Source: Allomuricauda sp. (GTDB taxonomy: Bacteria > Bacteroidota > Bacteroidia > Flavobacteriales > Flavobacteriaceae). From it: DNA of 64,000 nucleotides. The stretch is taken from the NCBI GenBank assembly GCA_017795045.1, contig CP051244.1, forward strand, positions 425,222-489,221, in the 5' to 3' direction. Position numbers and translations under genes: made by a program. Below are positions 1-8,812 of the stretch, one piece after another; within the stretch, counting starts at the first letter, position 1, and each line of letters opens with the position of its first letter. A model generated the notes under the pieces. It did no database searches and was not told where the DNA came from. It saw only the letters and a list, made by a program, of their open reading frames with translations.

Positions 1-1364
1 CCCGGTGTATCCAAAAAGGTAATCCGTTGTCCGTTTTCCAGCGTTACCCCGTAGGCACCAATGTGCTGGGTAATACCTCCACTTTCTCCGGCAATCACAT
101 TTTCTTCCCTGACATAATCCAACAAAGAGGTCTTACCGTGGTCTACGTGACCCATAACGGTAACGATCGGCGCTCTTGCCACCATATCTTCCGGAGCATC
201 TTCCACCTCCTCTATGGTCTCTTCGATTTCCGCAGTGACAAATTCCACTTCGTACCCAAATTCATCGGCAACAATGGAAAGGGTTTCTGCATCCAAACGT
301 TGGTTCATGGTTACCATGATACCGAGGGACATACAAGCGGAGATGATCTGTGTTGTGGACACATCCATCATGGTGGCCACTTCGTTCACGGTAACAAACT
401 CCGTTACCTTGAGGATTTTGCTCTCCAACTCTTGCTGTTCCAGGTCCTTTTCGGTCTGTTGACGGTGTTGGTCCCTTTTCTCCCTTCTATATTTGGCTCC
501 TTTGCCCTTGCTGGATTTCCCTTGGAGTTTTTCCAAGGTTTCCCGCACCTGCTTTTGTACTTCTTCCTCGGTAGGCTCCACTTTGGGAACAGCACCTCTT
601 TGGGCACCTCTTCTACCGGGTCCGTTACCCCTATTCGGACGTCCTCCGCCAGACTGGGCATCGTTCTTTACAATTCGCTTCCTTCTCTTTCTTCTATCTG
701 CGCTGCTATCAGATCCGTTGGCATCGGATTTTTTCTGATCTTCTTTCTTCTTTTTGGGCTTGTTGAATTGCGAAAGGTCTATCTTATCTCCCGTAATCTT
801 TGGGCCGGACAGTTTCTTGTATTGGGTTTTGATGGTACCGGACTCCGCTGGCGCTTCTTCCTTCTCCTCTTTTACCTCTACCTTCTTGACCTCTTTTGGG
901 GGAGCAGCCTCTTCTTTTTTGGGAGCTTCCGCTTCCACTTTGGGTGCTTCCACCTTTTCCTCGGACTCCTTTTCCTTTTCTTTGGGCGTTTCCGGCTTTT
1001 TGTCCAAATCTATTTTACCCACAGTCTTGGGACCGGAAAGTTCAGCTTTGGCTTTTATCACCTGTTGTTCAGCCTCTCTTTTCTCCCTAGCCAGTCTGCG
1101 TTCTTCCTGTTCCTGCTCCATTTGGACCCTGATGGCTTCCTTCTCCTTGCGCTTTTCTTCACCAACCTCCTTGGAAGCTACCTTTTTACTCTTATCCGTC
1201 TGGAACTCATCCAACAGTACTTGATACACTTCGTCCGTGATCTTTGTAGTGGGACGCGCCTCTACCTCATGACCTTGTGAGGAAAGGTAGTCCACTGCTC
1301 GATCAAGTGAAATGTTCAATTCCCTGAGAACTTTGTTAAGTCGTATTGTTGGGTTTCCTGCCAT
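1..1364 (-). CDS. infB: Translation initiation factor IF-2, N-terminal part (cut by window edge)
   Basis: IF-2 is the GTPase that places initiator tRNA on the 30S subunit and promotes 50S joining. About 454 residues are visible. The start is the ATG at 1362-1364, giving [19 protein letters not shown], the usual IF-2 N-terminal fold. A long charged, low-complexity Lys/Glu/Pro linker follows, then the start of the G domain with G1 motif [14 protein letters not shown] and G3 motif DTPG right at base 1. The rest of the G domain and the C-terminal domains lie outside the window. It is the third gene after rimP and nusA, 42 bases behind nusA, an order conserved across bacteria. Identification is certain. 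Confidence 0.98.
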   Translation of the reverse strand, partial: MAGNPTIRLNKVLRELNISLDRAVDYLSSQGHEVEARPTTKITDEVYQVLLDEFQTDKSKKVASKEVGEEKRKEKEAIRVQMEQEQEERRLAREKREAEQQVIKAKAELSGPKTVGKIDLDKKPETPKEKEKESEEKVEAPKVEAEAPKKEEAAPPKEVKKVEVKEEKEEAPAESGTIKTQYKKLSGPKITGDKIDLSQFNKPKKKKEDQKKSDANGSDSSADRRKRRKRIVKNDAQSGGGRPNRGNGPGRRGAQRGAVPKVEPTEEEVQKQVRETLEKLQGKSSKGKGAKYRREKRDQHRQQTEKDLEQQELESKILKVTEFVTVNEVATMMDVSTTQIISACMSLGIMVTMNQRLDAETLSIVADEFGYEVEFVTAEIEETIEEVEDAPEDMVARAPIVTVMGHVDHGKTSLLDYVREENVIAGESGGITQHIGAYGVTLENGQRITFLDTP

Positions 1365-1406
1365 AAATTGTTTTGCTTGCCCTAAAATTCGCTGCTAATA
1401 TATAGT

Positions 1407-2639
1407 TTAATCTTCAAATTCTTCCTTGAGGATACGAACGACTTCCTGTACGGTTTCTTCTTCTAGGTCGGTTCGCTTCACCAAGTCACTTACATCTTGT
1501 TCCAAAACGCTTCGGGCGGTGTCCAATCCAATTTTCTTGAATTCCTCGATCACCCAGCTTTCTATCTCATCCGAGAATTCGGTCAATTCCACATCTTCCT
1601 CTACACCTTCACGGAATACATCAATCTCATAACCAGTCAATTGGCCTGCTAATCGGATATTATGTCCTCCCCTACCGATAGCTTTGGAAACTTCTTCAGG
1701 TTTTAGGTAAACCTGTGCCGTCTTTTTCTCATCGTTCAACTTAACGGACGATACCCTCGCCGGGCTCAACGCCCTTGTCACCATCAATTGTGCATTGTTG
1801 GTCCAGTTGATGACATCAATATTTTCATTGCCCAATTCACGGACAATTCCATGGATTCGGCTTCCTTTCATTCCCACACAGGCTCCTACGGGATCAATTC
1901 TATCGTCATAGGAGTCCACGGCAACCTTTGCTTTTTCGCCAGGGATACGAACCGCTTTTTTAATAGTGATCAATCCATCGAACACTTCCGGGATTTCTTG
2001 GAAGAACAATTGCTCCAAGAAAATAGGCGAAGTCCTTGACATGATGATGGTGGGCTTATTTCCCTTCAACTCAACACTCTCAATGATTCCCCTTACGTTA
2101 TCACCTTTGCGGAAAAAGTCAGATGGAATCTGCTTTTCCTTGGGAAGAATGATTTCGTTCCCTTCATCATCCAACAAAATGATGGCCTTGTGGCGAATGT
2201 GGTGTACCTCAGCCGTGTAAATCTCACCCTCCAAGTCCTTAAATTGCTTGTAGATGGTGGTGTTGTCATGCTCATGGATCTTGGAAATAAGGTTTTGGCG
2301 CAAGGCCAAAATGGCCCTTCTTCCAAGGTCGATCAACTTCACTTCTTCGGAAACATCTTCCCCAACCTCAAAATCGGGCTCGATTTTTCTAGCTTCCGTA
2401 AGGGAGATTTCCTCGTTGGGATCTTCCACTTCACCGTCCTCTACCACAACTCGGTTTCTCCAAATCTCCAAATCCCCTTTATCTGGGTTGATGATGATAT
2501 CAAAGTTATCATCGGAACCAAATTTCTTCTTGAGTGCATTTCGGAACACATCTTCCAAAATGGCCATAAGGGTCACCCTGTCAATAAACTTATCGTCCTT
2601 AAACTCCGAAAAGGATTCGATGAGCGCTAGGTTTTCCAT
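1407..2639 (-). CDS. nusA: Transcription termination/antitermination factor NusA
   Basis: NusA binds RNA polymerase and nascent RNA and modulates pausing, termination and antitermination. The 410 residues hold the N-terminal polymerase-binding domain (about 1-130), an S1 domain (about 135-200) and two KH domains whose loops are seen as GMKGSRI and GRGGHNI. The acidic C-terminal helical part (about 345-410) is short, without the two full AR repeats of E. coli NusA; this length is usual for Bacteroidota. It lies 13 bases behind rimP and 42 bases before infB, so the three are almost surely co-transcribed. Confidence 0.98.
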   Translation of the reverse strand: MENLALIESFSEFKDDKFIDRVTLMAILEDVFRNALKKKFGSDDNFDIIINPDKGDLEIWRNRVVVEDGEVEDPNEEISLTEARKIEPDFEVGEDVSEEVKLIDLGRRAILALRQNLISKIHEHDNTTIYKQFKDLEGEIYTAEVHHIRHKAIILLDDEGNEIILPKEKQIPSDFFRKGDNVRGIIESVELKGNKPTIIMSRTSPIFLEQLFFQEIPEVFDGLITIKKAVRIPGEKAKVAVDSYDDRIDPVGACVGMKGSRIHGIVRELGNENIDVINWTNNAQLMVTRALSPARVSSVKLNDEKKTAQVYLKPEEVSKAIGRGGHNIRLAGQLTGYEIDVFREGVEEDVELTEFSDEIESWVIEEFKKIGLDTARSVLEQDVSDLVKRTDLEEETVQEVVRILKEEFED

Positions 2640-2652
2640 TTTTTAACTACAA

Positions 2653-3114
2653 TTAAAATTTTAAAATAACTTTTGCTTCTTGTATGTCAGAAAATGCAAT
2701 TTCCTGCTTTTTCTGTACGGTAACTTTTCCTTTACCCACGGGTTTGGGCTCACGGGCCTTCCACTCCAAGGTAATACTATTTTCCGAAGCCTGGACCAAG
2801 GTGCCTTCCAACTCTTCACCACCTGTCCTGACCTTTATTTTCCTACCAATATTCTTCGTATACTGACGTGGCAACTGCAATGGGGATGTAGCCCCTGCCG
2901 AAGTGACCTCCAAGGAAAAATCTTCTTCCTCTCGATCCAAGTTGTGCTCTATGGCACGACTCACATTCATACAATCCTGAAGATCGACCCCTTGATCTCC
3001 GTCCAAAATCACCCTAATGGTGTTATCCCCCCCTACGGTAAAATCAATCAAAAACAAAGATGGGTTCTCTTCCAAGGCCTTGTTCAACAACGATTCCACT
3101 TTTTCTTTCAACAT
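2653..3114 (-). CDS. rimP: Ribosome maturation factor RimP
   Basis: RimP assists 30S subunit maturation. I chose the ATG at 3114, giving 153 residues that begin MLKEKVESLLNKALEENP, the normal length. The frame stays open to an ATG at 3228, but that 38-residue extension would be encoded by the leader hairpin and does not look like RimP. The N-terminal alpha/beta domain carries the family pattern LFLIDFTVGGDNTIRVILDGD and a following CMNVSRAIEH segment; the C-terminal SH3-like domain ends in EAKVILKF. It is the first gene of the rimP-nusA-infB operon. Confidence 0.95.
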   Translation of the reverse strand: MLKEKVESLLNKALEENPSLFLIDFTVGGDNTIRVILDGDQGVDLQDCMNVSRAIEHNLDREEEDFSLEVTSAGATSPLQLPRQYTKNIGRKIKVRTGGEELEGTLVQASENSITLEWKAREPKPVGKGKVTVQKKQEIAFSDIQEAKVILKF

Positions 3115-3205
3115 GAGCACATCAAATAAAGGTTGTCCCTTCACAAAAACTGAAGCGGTATCACTAGGCTTTTTTGGTGACCAAATAAGGGTTTTGCCAA
3201 TAAAA

Positions 3206-3226
3206 GAGGGGACTCTAAGTCCCCTC
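3206..3226 (-). terminator. Perfect leader hairpin with U-tract upstream of rimP (candidate attenuator)
   Basis: GAGGGGACT and AGTCCCCTC form a perfect 9-bp inverted repeat around a 3-base loop. On the minus strand it is followed at once by TTTTA. It lies about 20-45 bases after the predicted transcription start and about 90 bases before the rimP start. The shape is that of an intrinsic terminator placed inside the leader of an operon that encodes NusA, so it may act as an attenuator. Regulation is inference. Confidence 0.6.
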
Positions 3227-3255
3227 ATGAATACTTTTATATCCGTTCAGCTGCG

Positions 3256-3288
3256 CAAATATACGATAATTATATCAGTATGTGCAAA
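3256..3288 (-). promoter_or_regulatory. Promoter of rimP-nusA-infB
   Basis: Read on the minus strand: -33 element TTTG (3288-3285), 21-base spacer, then -7 element TATATTTG (3263-3256). This matches the Bacteroidota housekeeping pattern TTTG-N19-21-TAnnTTTG. The start would fall near 3249, giving a leader of about 135 bases with a strong hairpin. Confidence 0.75.
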
Positions 3289-3524
3289 CTAAGGCCACAA
3301 AACTGTTTTTGCGAATTGATTTCAAAAAAGCATACCGTTCCACACCGCATCAGTTCAATTCATTTTTCGAAACAAAAACCTCTTCAGGCATTCCTTATTT
3401 TTAGGGAATGCATGGGCATGACCCTGCAAATCCACACTAAACATCCATATTCCCCCATTTCACAACAAATATTTTCAACAGATTCCTCCGCGGTTAGTTT
3501 TGCACTCTTAAACATAAAGCGGCT
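3289..3524. other. Intergenic region without a gene
   Basis: This stretch separates the leftward rimP operon from the rightward secreted-protein gene. Apart from a possible -7 box for the right-hand gene (TAGTTTTG at 3495-3502), I see no open frame with coding character, no tRNA and no strong hairpin. Confidence 0.5.
3495..3502 (+). promoter_or_regulatory. Possible -7 box of the PA14/TSP3 protein gene
   Basis: TAGTTTTG fits TAnnTTTG and lies 22 bases before the ATG. No clear -33 TTG is seen at the right distance, so the call is tentative. Confidence 0.4.
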
Positions 3525-6500
3525 ATGGGCTTAATCTTATACGGCAAACAGATAGCAAAAAGAGTACCGTCAAGGAACTATCTTTTCCTACTCCTTTTGT
3601 TGCTGGGCAGCTCATCCCTATCCTCACAAACCACACTTTGGAACGAAAATTTCACGTACAACAACAACACCCAAAGTGGAACCGCGACAGGCCCTTCTGC
3701 TTCGGATTGGACTACAGACCGAGGCAACAGACTATCCGTTAGGAACAATGCATTAAGAGGCAGAAACCTGGATTCCCAAGGCACTTGGCAAACCGACCCG
3801 ATCGACATCACCGGATACGACTTCATAAGTTTCAGCATGGAAACCTGGGTGGATGATGAAGATGAAATGGACAATGGCAATGATTATTTCAGGGGAGCAT
3901 ACCGTATTGACGGAGGATCTTGGCAGCAATTTGTAAATGCCTCTGGATCGGATTCGGACCCACTGGACCCTTCTTATACGGTAAACCTATCCACTACCGG
4001 GAATTCCACCCTCGAAATCAGGGTGCAAATGCTCAACCAAAATAATGATGAGCAATATTATATTGATGATGTATCGGTTGTTGGATATTCTGGAATATGC
4101 AACGGCGAGATTGATTTTGAATTTTATGATAGTGTCCCATCAGGTTACACCACAGACAATATCCCAACTTCCGGAGCCTTGGGAACAGGTGTGTTCTCCA
4201 GTTTTGATGTGGACGCCCTCCAAAATCAGGAAGATCCGGGGGATGCCGAAAGTTTTAGCATCAGATACTCTGGATATATCCAAATCAACACCGCAGGCTC
4301 CTATACTTTTTATACCTCATCGGATGATGGCTCCAAACTCTTCATTGATGGAACCCAAGTGGTGGACAACGATGGTCTGCACGGCACACAAGAAAGGTCG
4401 GGCTCCATATCACTTAGCGCAGGCTTGCATCCCATCACCGTCCTGTTTTTTGAAAATGGCGGCGGGGAAACCTTAAACGTCCAATACCAAGGCCCTTCCA
4501 TTTCCAAACAAAACGTACCTTTTTCCATATTGTATTCCAATTGTAGCGTAGCCATAGCAGATTTGGATGGCGATGGCATTGAGGACAGTGTTGACGTTGA
4601 TGACGACAACGATGGTATATTGGATACAGATGAATGTGGTGGATTGAGTGTAAATTATGCCATATCAGCTACCAATATCAGACACTTTAGCAATGACTCC
4701 AACGCCCAAGGAAATCCCGGGACAACATATGCCTCCAACTCGCCCACCACATATCCTGGAGCAAGCTCCATCCTACTTCTTCAGTTCCCAACGGCATTGC
4801 CCATAGGCACCAGTGTAAGTGTATTTTTAGGGGCAGATCCCGCAGTGACCGATACAGATATGCAATTACAACGTTCGGATGCCGCAGGAAACAGCAATGG
4901 CTGGATTGCCAATGCCGACAATACTGCACCGGGCTCCATACGGGAAGTTACCTTTACCGTAAGTGGAAGCTCCTTGGAGTATCTTCGTATTGAGGCCTAC
5001 CAAATTGGAGCAAGAATCTATGGCGCCAGTTATAGTGGCACCGTGGATTGCACTACCGTAGATACCGATGGGGACGGCATCCCCAATTACCAAGACCTTG
5101 ATAGCGATGGTGACGGCATCCCCGATAATGTGGAGGCCCAAACCTCTTTGGGATATACAGCACCCACTGGCAGCGATTCAGACAATGATGGTTTGGACAA
5201 CGCCTATGAAACAGGTGGGATTTCTTATGTGGACACTGATGGGGATGGCACGCCCGATTTTTTGGATACGGACAGCGACAATGACGGAACAAATGACACT
5301 ACGGAAGCCGCCCTTTCCCTCTCAGGAACGGACAGCGATAATGATGGCTTGGATGATAATATGGACACCTCAACCGATTACGGCGACCCAGGTGGAACCA
5401 TTGATGACCCCACCACAACCAGTGGAGGCAGCATTATGCTACCGGATTCCGACGGGGACGCTGCATCCGGTGGTGATTTGGATTTTAGGGACGATACCAA
5501 TGATGGCAACCAACCGCCCTCCATTTCTGCTACCGGAGATCAGATATTCTGTCCCGGCAGTCCAATAGCCATTGCTGAAAGTGTATCCATTTCAGACCCA
5601 GATACCGCTACCTTGGATGCAGTCTATATACAGATAACTTCCAACTACGACAATTCGGGCGACCTCTTGAGCTTAACGGGTACACACCCCAATATCACAG
5701 CCAGCTGGAGCTCTTCGGAAGGAAGACTTACCTTGACCGGTCCGGCTACACTAGCAGAATTTGAAACAGCTGTGGCTGCTGTCACATTCCAAACCACCGC
5801 AACAGTTGCTTCTGGGGATACCCGAAGTTTTTCCATCGTATTGAACGAGGCCAATTACCTTGCCTCCACCGGACACTATTACGAATATGTGCCCGCTTTG
5901 GGCATCACATGGACCTCTGCCAGGGATGCCGCCACTCTCCGAACATTTTATGGACTCCAAGGATATTTGGCCACCATTTCCATTCAGGATGAATCCGACC
6001 TTTTGGGGTCGCAAGCTCCAGGAGCTGGGTGGATCGGGGCCAGCGACGCCGCCTTGGAAGGGGATTGGTATTGGGTAACCGGTCCAGAAGCCGGAACTTT
6101 GTTCTGGAGGGGAAATGCCTCAGGAACTGCCTTTGCCTACGAATTTTGGAACGGCGGGGAACCGAACAACTCAGGGAACGAAGATTATGCACACATCACA
6201 GCCCCGGGAGTTGGTCTTCCAGGTTCTTGGAATGACCTCTCCAATACAGGAGCCGCAAGCGGGGATTATCAACCTAAAGGATATTTGGTAGAATATGGAG
6301 GAATGCCCGGAGACCCACCTTACCCAAACCTTGCCGCAACCACAACCATTACCGTGGACAATGTTGCACCAACTGCCAGTAACCCGGCACCCCTAGCGGT
6401 GTATTGCACAGATGATATTCCAGTACCCGATGTCACCGTTGTTAATGACGAAGCCGATAATTGTGATGCGAACCCTACCGTAACTTTCATCAGCGATGTT

Positions 6501-6947
6501 AGTGATGGTGGATCCAATCCGGAAGTCATCACACGCACCTATAGGATAACTGATGTATCTGGAAATTTCTTGGATGTACAACAGACCATCACCGTTTCAC
6601 CATTCAGCATTTCAAGTCAACCCACCGATCAAAATGTTGTTGCAGGGAATTCTGCCAACTTCTCCGTAACCGCCAGCAATGTTGACACCTACCAATGGGA
6701 GGTGAGCACTGACGGAGGTAGCAACTTTGTATCCCTTACCGATGGCCCGGAATACACCGGGACACAAACGGCCAATCTTTCCGTGGTTGGGGCTGGGACC
6801 GATAAAAACGGATACACCTTCCGAGTATTGGTTTCCAATTCCTCGGGGTCATGTAGCGCCCTTACTTCGGATGAAGCTACCTTGACGGTAAAAGTAGGGA
6901 CCGTAATCACCAACCGTAGGGTTACGTACCGGGTAAACAAAAATTGA
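3525..6947 (+). CDS. Secreted multidomain protein: PA14, thrombospondin type 3 repeats, C-type lectin, Ig-like
   Basis: A 1140-residue exported protein of unknown role, probably cell-surface carbohydrate or calcium binding. A basic segment and a Leu-rich stretch ending LSSQ (about residues 10-35) form the signal peptide. Then come a jelly-roll-like N-terminal module (35-185), a PA14 domain (about 192-340, with [17 protein letters not shown]), Asp-rich TSP3 repeats (about 345-370 and 512-660, DGDGIPD and DNDG type), a cadherin-like stretch, a C-type lectin domain (about 780-925, with EPNN and WND calcium-site motifs), an HYR-like region (960-1020) and an Ig-like domain (1030-1122). It ends in a short basic tail, [14 protein letters not shown], where a type IX secretion signal would be expected. 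It stands alone, with its own possible promoter. Confidence 0.85.
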   Translation: MGLILYGKQIAKRVPSRNYLFLLLLLLGSSSLSSQTTLWNENFTYNNNTQSGTATGPSASDWTTDRGNRLSVRNNALRGRNLDSQGTWQTDPIDITGYDFISFSMETWVDDEDEMDNGNDYFRGAYRIDGGSWQQFVNASGSDSDPLDPSYTVNLSTTGNSTLEIRVQMLNQNNDEQYYIDDVSVVGYSGICNGEIDFEFYDSVPSGYTTDNIPTSGALGTGVFSSFDVDALQNQEDPGDAESFSIRYSGYIQINTAGSYTFYTSSDDGSKLFIDGTQVVDNDGLHGTQERSGSISLSAGLHPITVLFFENGGGETLNVQYQGPSISKQNVPFSILYSNCSVAIADLDGDGIEDSVDVDDDNDGILDTDECGGLSVNYAISATNIRHFSNDSNAQGNPGTTYASNSPTTYPGASSILLLQFPTALPIGTSVSVFLGADPAVTDTDMQLQRSDAAGNSNGWIANADNTAPGSIREVTFTVSGSSLEYLRIEAYQIGARIYGASYSGTVDCTTVDTDGDGIPNYQDLDSDGDGIPDNVEAQTSLGYTAPTGSDSDNDGLDNAYETGGISYVDTDGDGTPDFLDTDSDNDGTNDTTEAALSLSGTDSDNDGLDDNMDTSTDYGDPGGTIDDPTTTSGGSIMLPDSDGDAASGGDLDFRDDTNDGNQPPSISATGDQIFCPGSPIAIAESVSISDPDTATLDAVYIQITSNYDNSGDLLSLTGTHPNITASWSSSEGRLTLTGPATLAEFETAVAAVTFQTTATVASGDTRSFSIVLNEANYLASTGHYYEYVPALGITWTSARDAATLRTFYGLQGYLATISIQDESDLLGSQAPGAGWIGASDAALEGDWYWVTGPEAGTLFWRGNASGTAFAYEFWNGGEPNNSGNEDYAHITAPGVGLPGSWNDLSNTGAASGDYQPKGYLVEYGGMPGDPPYPNLAATTTITVDNVAPTASNPAPLAVYCTDDIPVPDVTVVNDEADNCDANPTVTFISDVSDGGSNPEVITRTYRITDVSGNFLDVQQTITVSPFSISSQPTDQNVVAGNSANFSVTASNVDTYQWEVSTDGGSNFVSLTDGPEYTGTQTANLSVVGAGTDKNGYTFRVLVSNSSGSCSALTSDEATLTVKVGTVITNRRVTYRVNKN

Positions 6948-7035
6948 CCCAGCACTAAAATCGCTCCGTGTTGGACCAAGCCCTTAGCCAAAATCCAAGC
7001 GCTTTTTCATTCCAAATTCCTGTTACCTTTACAGC

Positions 7036-8130
7036 ATGAGGTTTTTTCAAAATCCGAAGACTGTATATTATTTCAAACGGATTCTTCCTTTTGGAATCAT
7101 TTGGCTGGTGCTCAGTTGGTTTATTTTGCTTATTGAATCCATGGCCACCGAATATAAAAATGTCCGTCCCGAAACTGACATAACGGTCACTTGGGATATT
7201 CTTCTGTTCGCCTCCCTTGCGGTCTTTGTAGTAGGTTTGGCCGTAGGGACCCTTGAGGTCTTTTGGTTGGGAAAACTATTTAAGTCCAAAGGTTTTGGAC
7301 AAAAGATTCTATATAAAATGGGATTTTACCTCCTCTTCATGTTGGTCATTAACCTGATTGCCTATCCCATTGCGGCGAGCCTTGAGCTCAACGCTTCATT
7401 GGGAAATCCTGAAGTATGGCAAAAGTTTTCAAATTATATGGTCAGTCGAACTTTTTTAAGCACCTTGATTTCCTTGACCTTCAGCATTTTTGTGTCGCTG
7501 CTATATTCGGGCATCAGTGAACATCTTGGGCATGATGTACTACTCAACTTTTTCTCTGGCAAATACCATCAACCCAAAGAAGAATCCCGTATTTTCATGT
7601 TTCTGGATATGAAATCCTCCACATCATGGGCAGAACAACTGGGACACCAACAATACTTTCGTTTTTTAAGGGATTACTACAACCAACTTTCCAACGCGAT
7701 TATTACACACCGGGGTGAAGTGTACCAATACATAGGAGATGAAATTGTAATTACCTGGAAACAGGACAAGGGACTGTCCCAACAACATTGCGTACAGTGC
7801 TTTTACAGTATGAAAGAAGCGCTGGAGAAGAAATCACCCTCTTTCATTAAAACCTATGGGGTGGCGCCCTCGTTTAGGGCCGGACTGCATGTTGGCCATG
7901 TGACAACCGGGGAAATTGGGGCACTCAAAAAAGAAATATTTTTTACCGGGGATGTTCTGAACGTTACTGCCCGAATACAAAAGCTATGCAAATCACTTGA
8001 TCAGGAACTTCTTCTCTCCGGGGAATTAAAAACCCTTTTGGAACCAACAGCCCCATTTAGCTTTAAAGCTCTGGGAACAATGGAACTGGAAGGCCGGAAA
8101 GAACAGGTATCGCTTTTTGCCCCACTTTGA
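7036..8130 (+). CDS. Membrane-anchored class III adenylate/guanylate cyclase-like protein
   Basis: 364 residues. The N-terminal half has four hydrophobic segments (about 10-30, 55-80, 95-118, 140-165), a membrane anchor. The C-terminal half (about 180-360) is a class III nucleotide cyclase domain: FLDMKSST supplies the first metal Asp, YIGDEIVI the second, AGLHVGHVTTGEIG is the family glycine-rich strand, and TGDVLNVTARIQ holds the Asp and the Asn/Arg pair that contact nucleotide and transition state. The catalytic residues therefore look complete. Substrate choice (ATP or GTP) cannot be settled by eye. It is a single gene; its function in the organism is unknown. Confidence 0.85.
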   Translation: MRFFQNPKTVYYFKRILPFGIIWLVLSWFILLIESMATEYKNVRPETDITVTWDILLFASLAVFVVGLAVGTLEVFWLGKLFKSKGFGQKILYKMGFYLLFMLVINLIAYPIAASLELNASLGNPEVWQKFSNYMVSRTFLSTLISLTFSIFVSLLYSGISEHLGHDVLLNFFSGKYHQPKEESRIFMFLDMKSSTSWAEQLGHQQYFRFLRDYYNQLSNAIITHRGEVYQYIGDEIVITWKQDKGLSQQHCVQCFYSMKEALEKKSPSFIKTYGVAPSFRAGLHVGHVTTGEIGALKKEIFFTGDVLNVTARIQKLCKSLDQELLLSGELKTLLEPTAPFSFKALGTMELEGRKEQVSLFAPL

Positions 8131-8326
8131 CCAGAACAAACCACCCTTCTTGAATTCCAAGCCCGTAAAACTTCTACCCATACTTCGTTTGTTCTTACCA
8201 ACTTTTTAACGAACCTGTGAGCGTTACTCAAAATTCACAAAAGAGTGTTAAATCCTTTGAATGTGTTTGAATTTCGTAACTCTTTTTTGACCAAATATTG
8301 ATAATTTCATGCCAATCATTACAATT

Positions 8327-8785
8327 ATGGCAAAACTCAATTTGAAAATCAACGGACAAGTAAAAGAGGTAGACGTAGATCCATCCACACCCGTACTATG
8401 GGTATTACGGGATCATTTAAATCTTGTAGGCACCAAATACGGATGTGGCATTGCACAATGCGGGGCCTGCACTGTTCATTTGGACGGCACGGCCACCCGA
8501 TCATGTATGCTTTCCGTATCCATGGTAGGAAATTCCGAAATCACCACCATTGAGGGACTCTCCGAAAATGGGGACCATCCTGTACAAAAGGCATGGATGG
8601 ATGTGGACGTACCCCAATGCGGCTATTGCCAAGCAGGCCAGATCATGACCGCGGCAGCCTTATTGGACAAGAATCCCAACCCAAACGACGAAGAAATAGA
8701 AATGGCCATGAACGGAAACATTTGTAGGTGCGGAACCTATTTGCGCATTAAAAAAGCTGTGAAAATAGCATCCGAAAACAGCTAG
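8327..8785 (+). CDS. 2Fe-2S subunit of a xanthine dehydrogenase-family molybdenum hydroxylase (IorA-like)
   Basis: Small electron-transfer subunit of 152 residues; the ATG at 8327 gives the usual start MAKLNLKINGQ, while an in-frame ATG at 8309 would add six residues. The plant-type ferredoxin cluster is seen as CGIAQCGAC plus a later Cys, and the second 2Fe-2S cluster as CGYCQAGQ and CRCGTY. In this family the two clusters pass electrons from the molybdenum centre to an outside acceptor. It lies 27 bases before the first molybdopterin subunit, so one operon. Isoquinoline 1-oxidoreductase and aldehyde dehydrogenases are the nearest named relatives; the substrate is unknown. Confidence 0.93.
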   Translation: MAKLNLKINGQVKEVDVDPSTPVLWVLRDHLNLVGTKYGCGIAQCGACTVHLDGTATRSCMLSVSMVGNSEITTIEGLSENGDHPVQKAWMDVDVPQCGYCQAGQIMTAAALLDKNPNPNDEEIEMAMNGNICRCGTYLRIKKAVKIASENS

Positions 8786-8812
8786 GTCCAACCAATAGTA
8801 AAAACAAACATC

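Noticed and set aside
27..1280. Long plus-strand open frame of 417 codons
   Set aside because: It is antisense to infB; its Phe/Leu-rich translation arises from the Lys/Glu-rich IF-2 linker read backwards.
3115..3228. N-terminal extension of RimP from the ATG at 3228
   Set aside because: The extension overlaps the leader hairpin, lacks RimP similarity and would exceed the family length by 38 residues.
4561..5510. Repetitive Asp-codon DNA considered as a tandem repeat or CRISPR-like array
   Set aside because: The repetition comes from thrombospondin type 3 motifs in the protein; units are not identical in DNA and there are no spacers.
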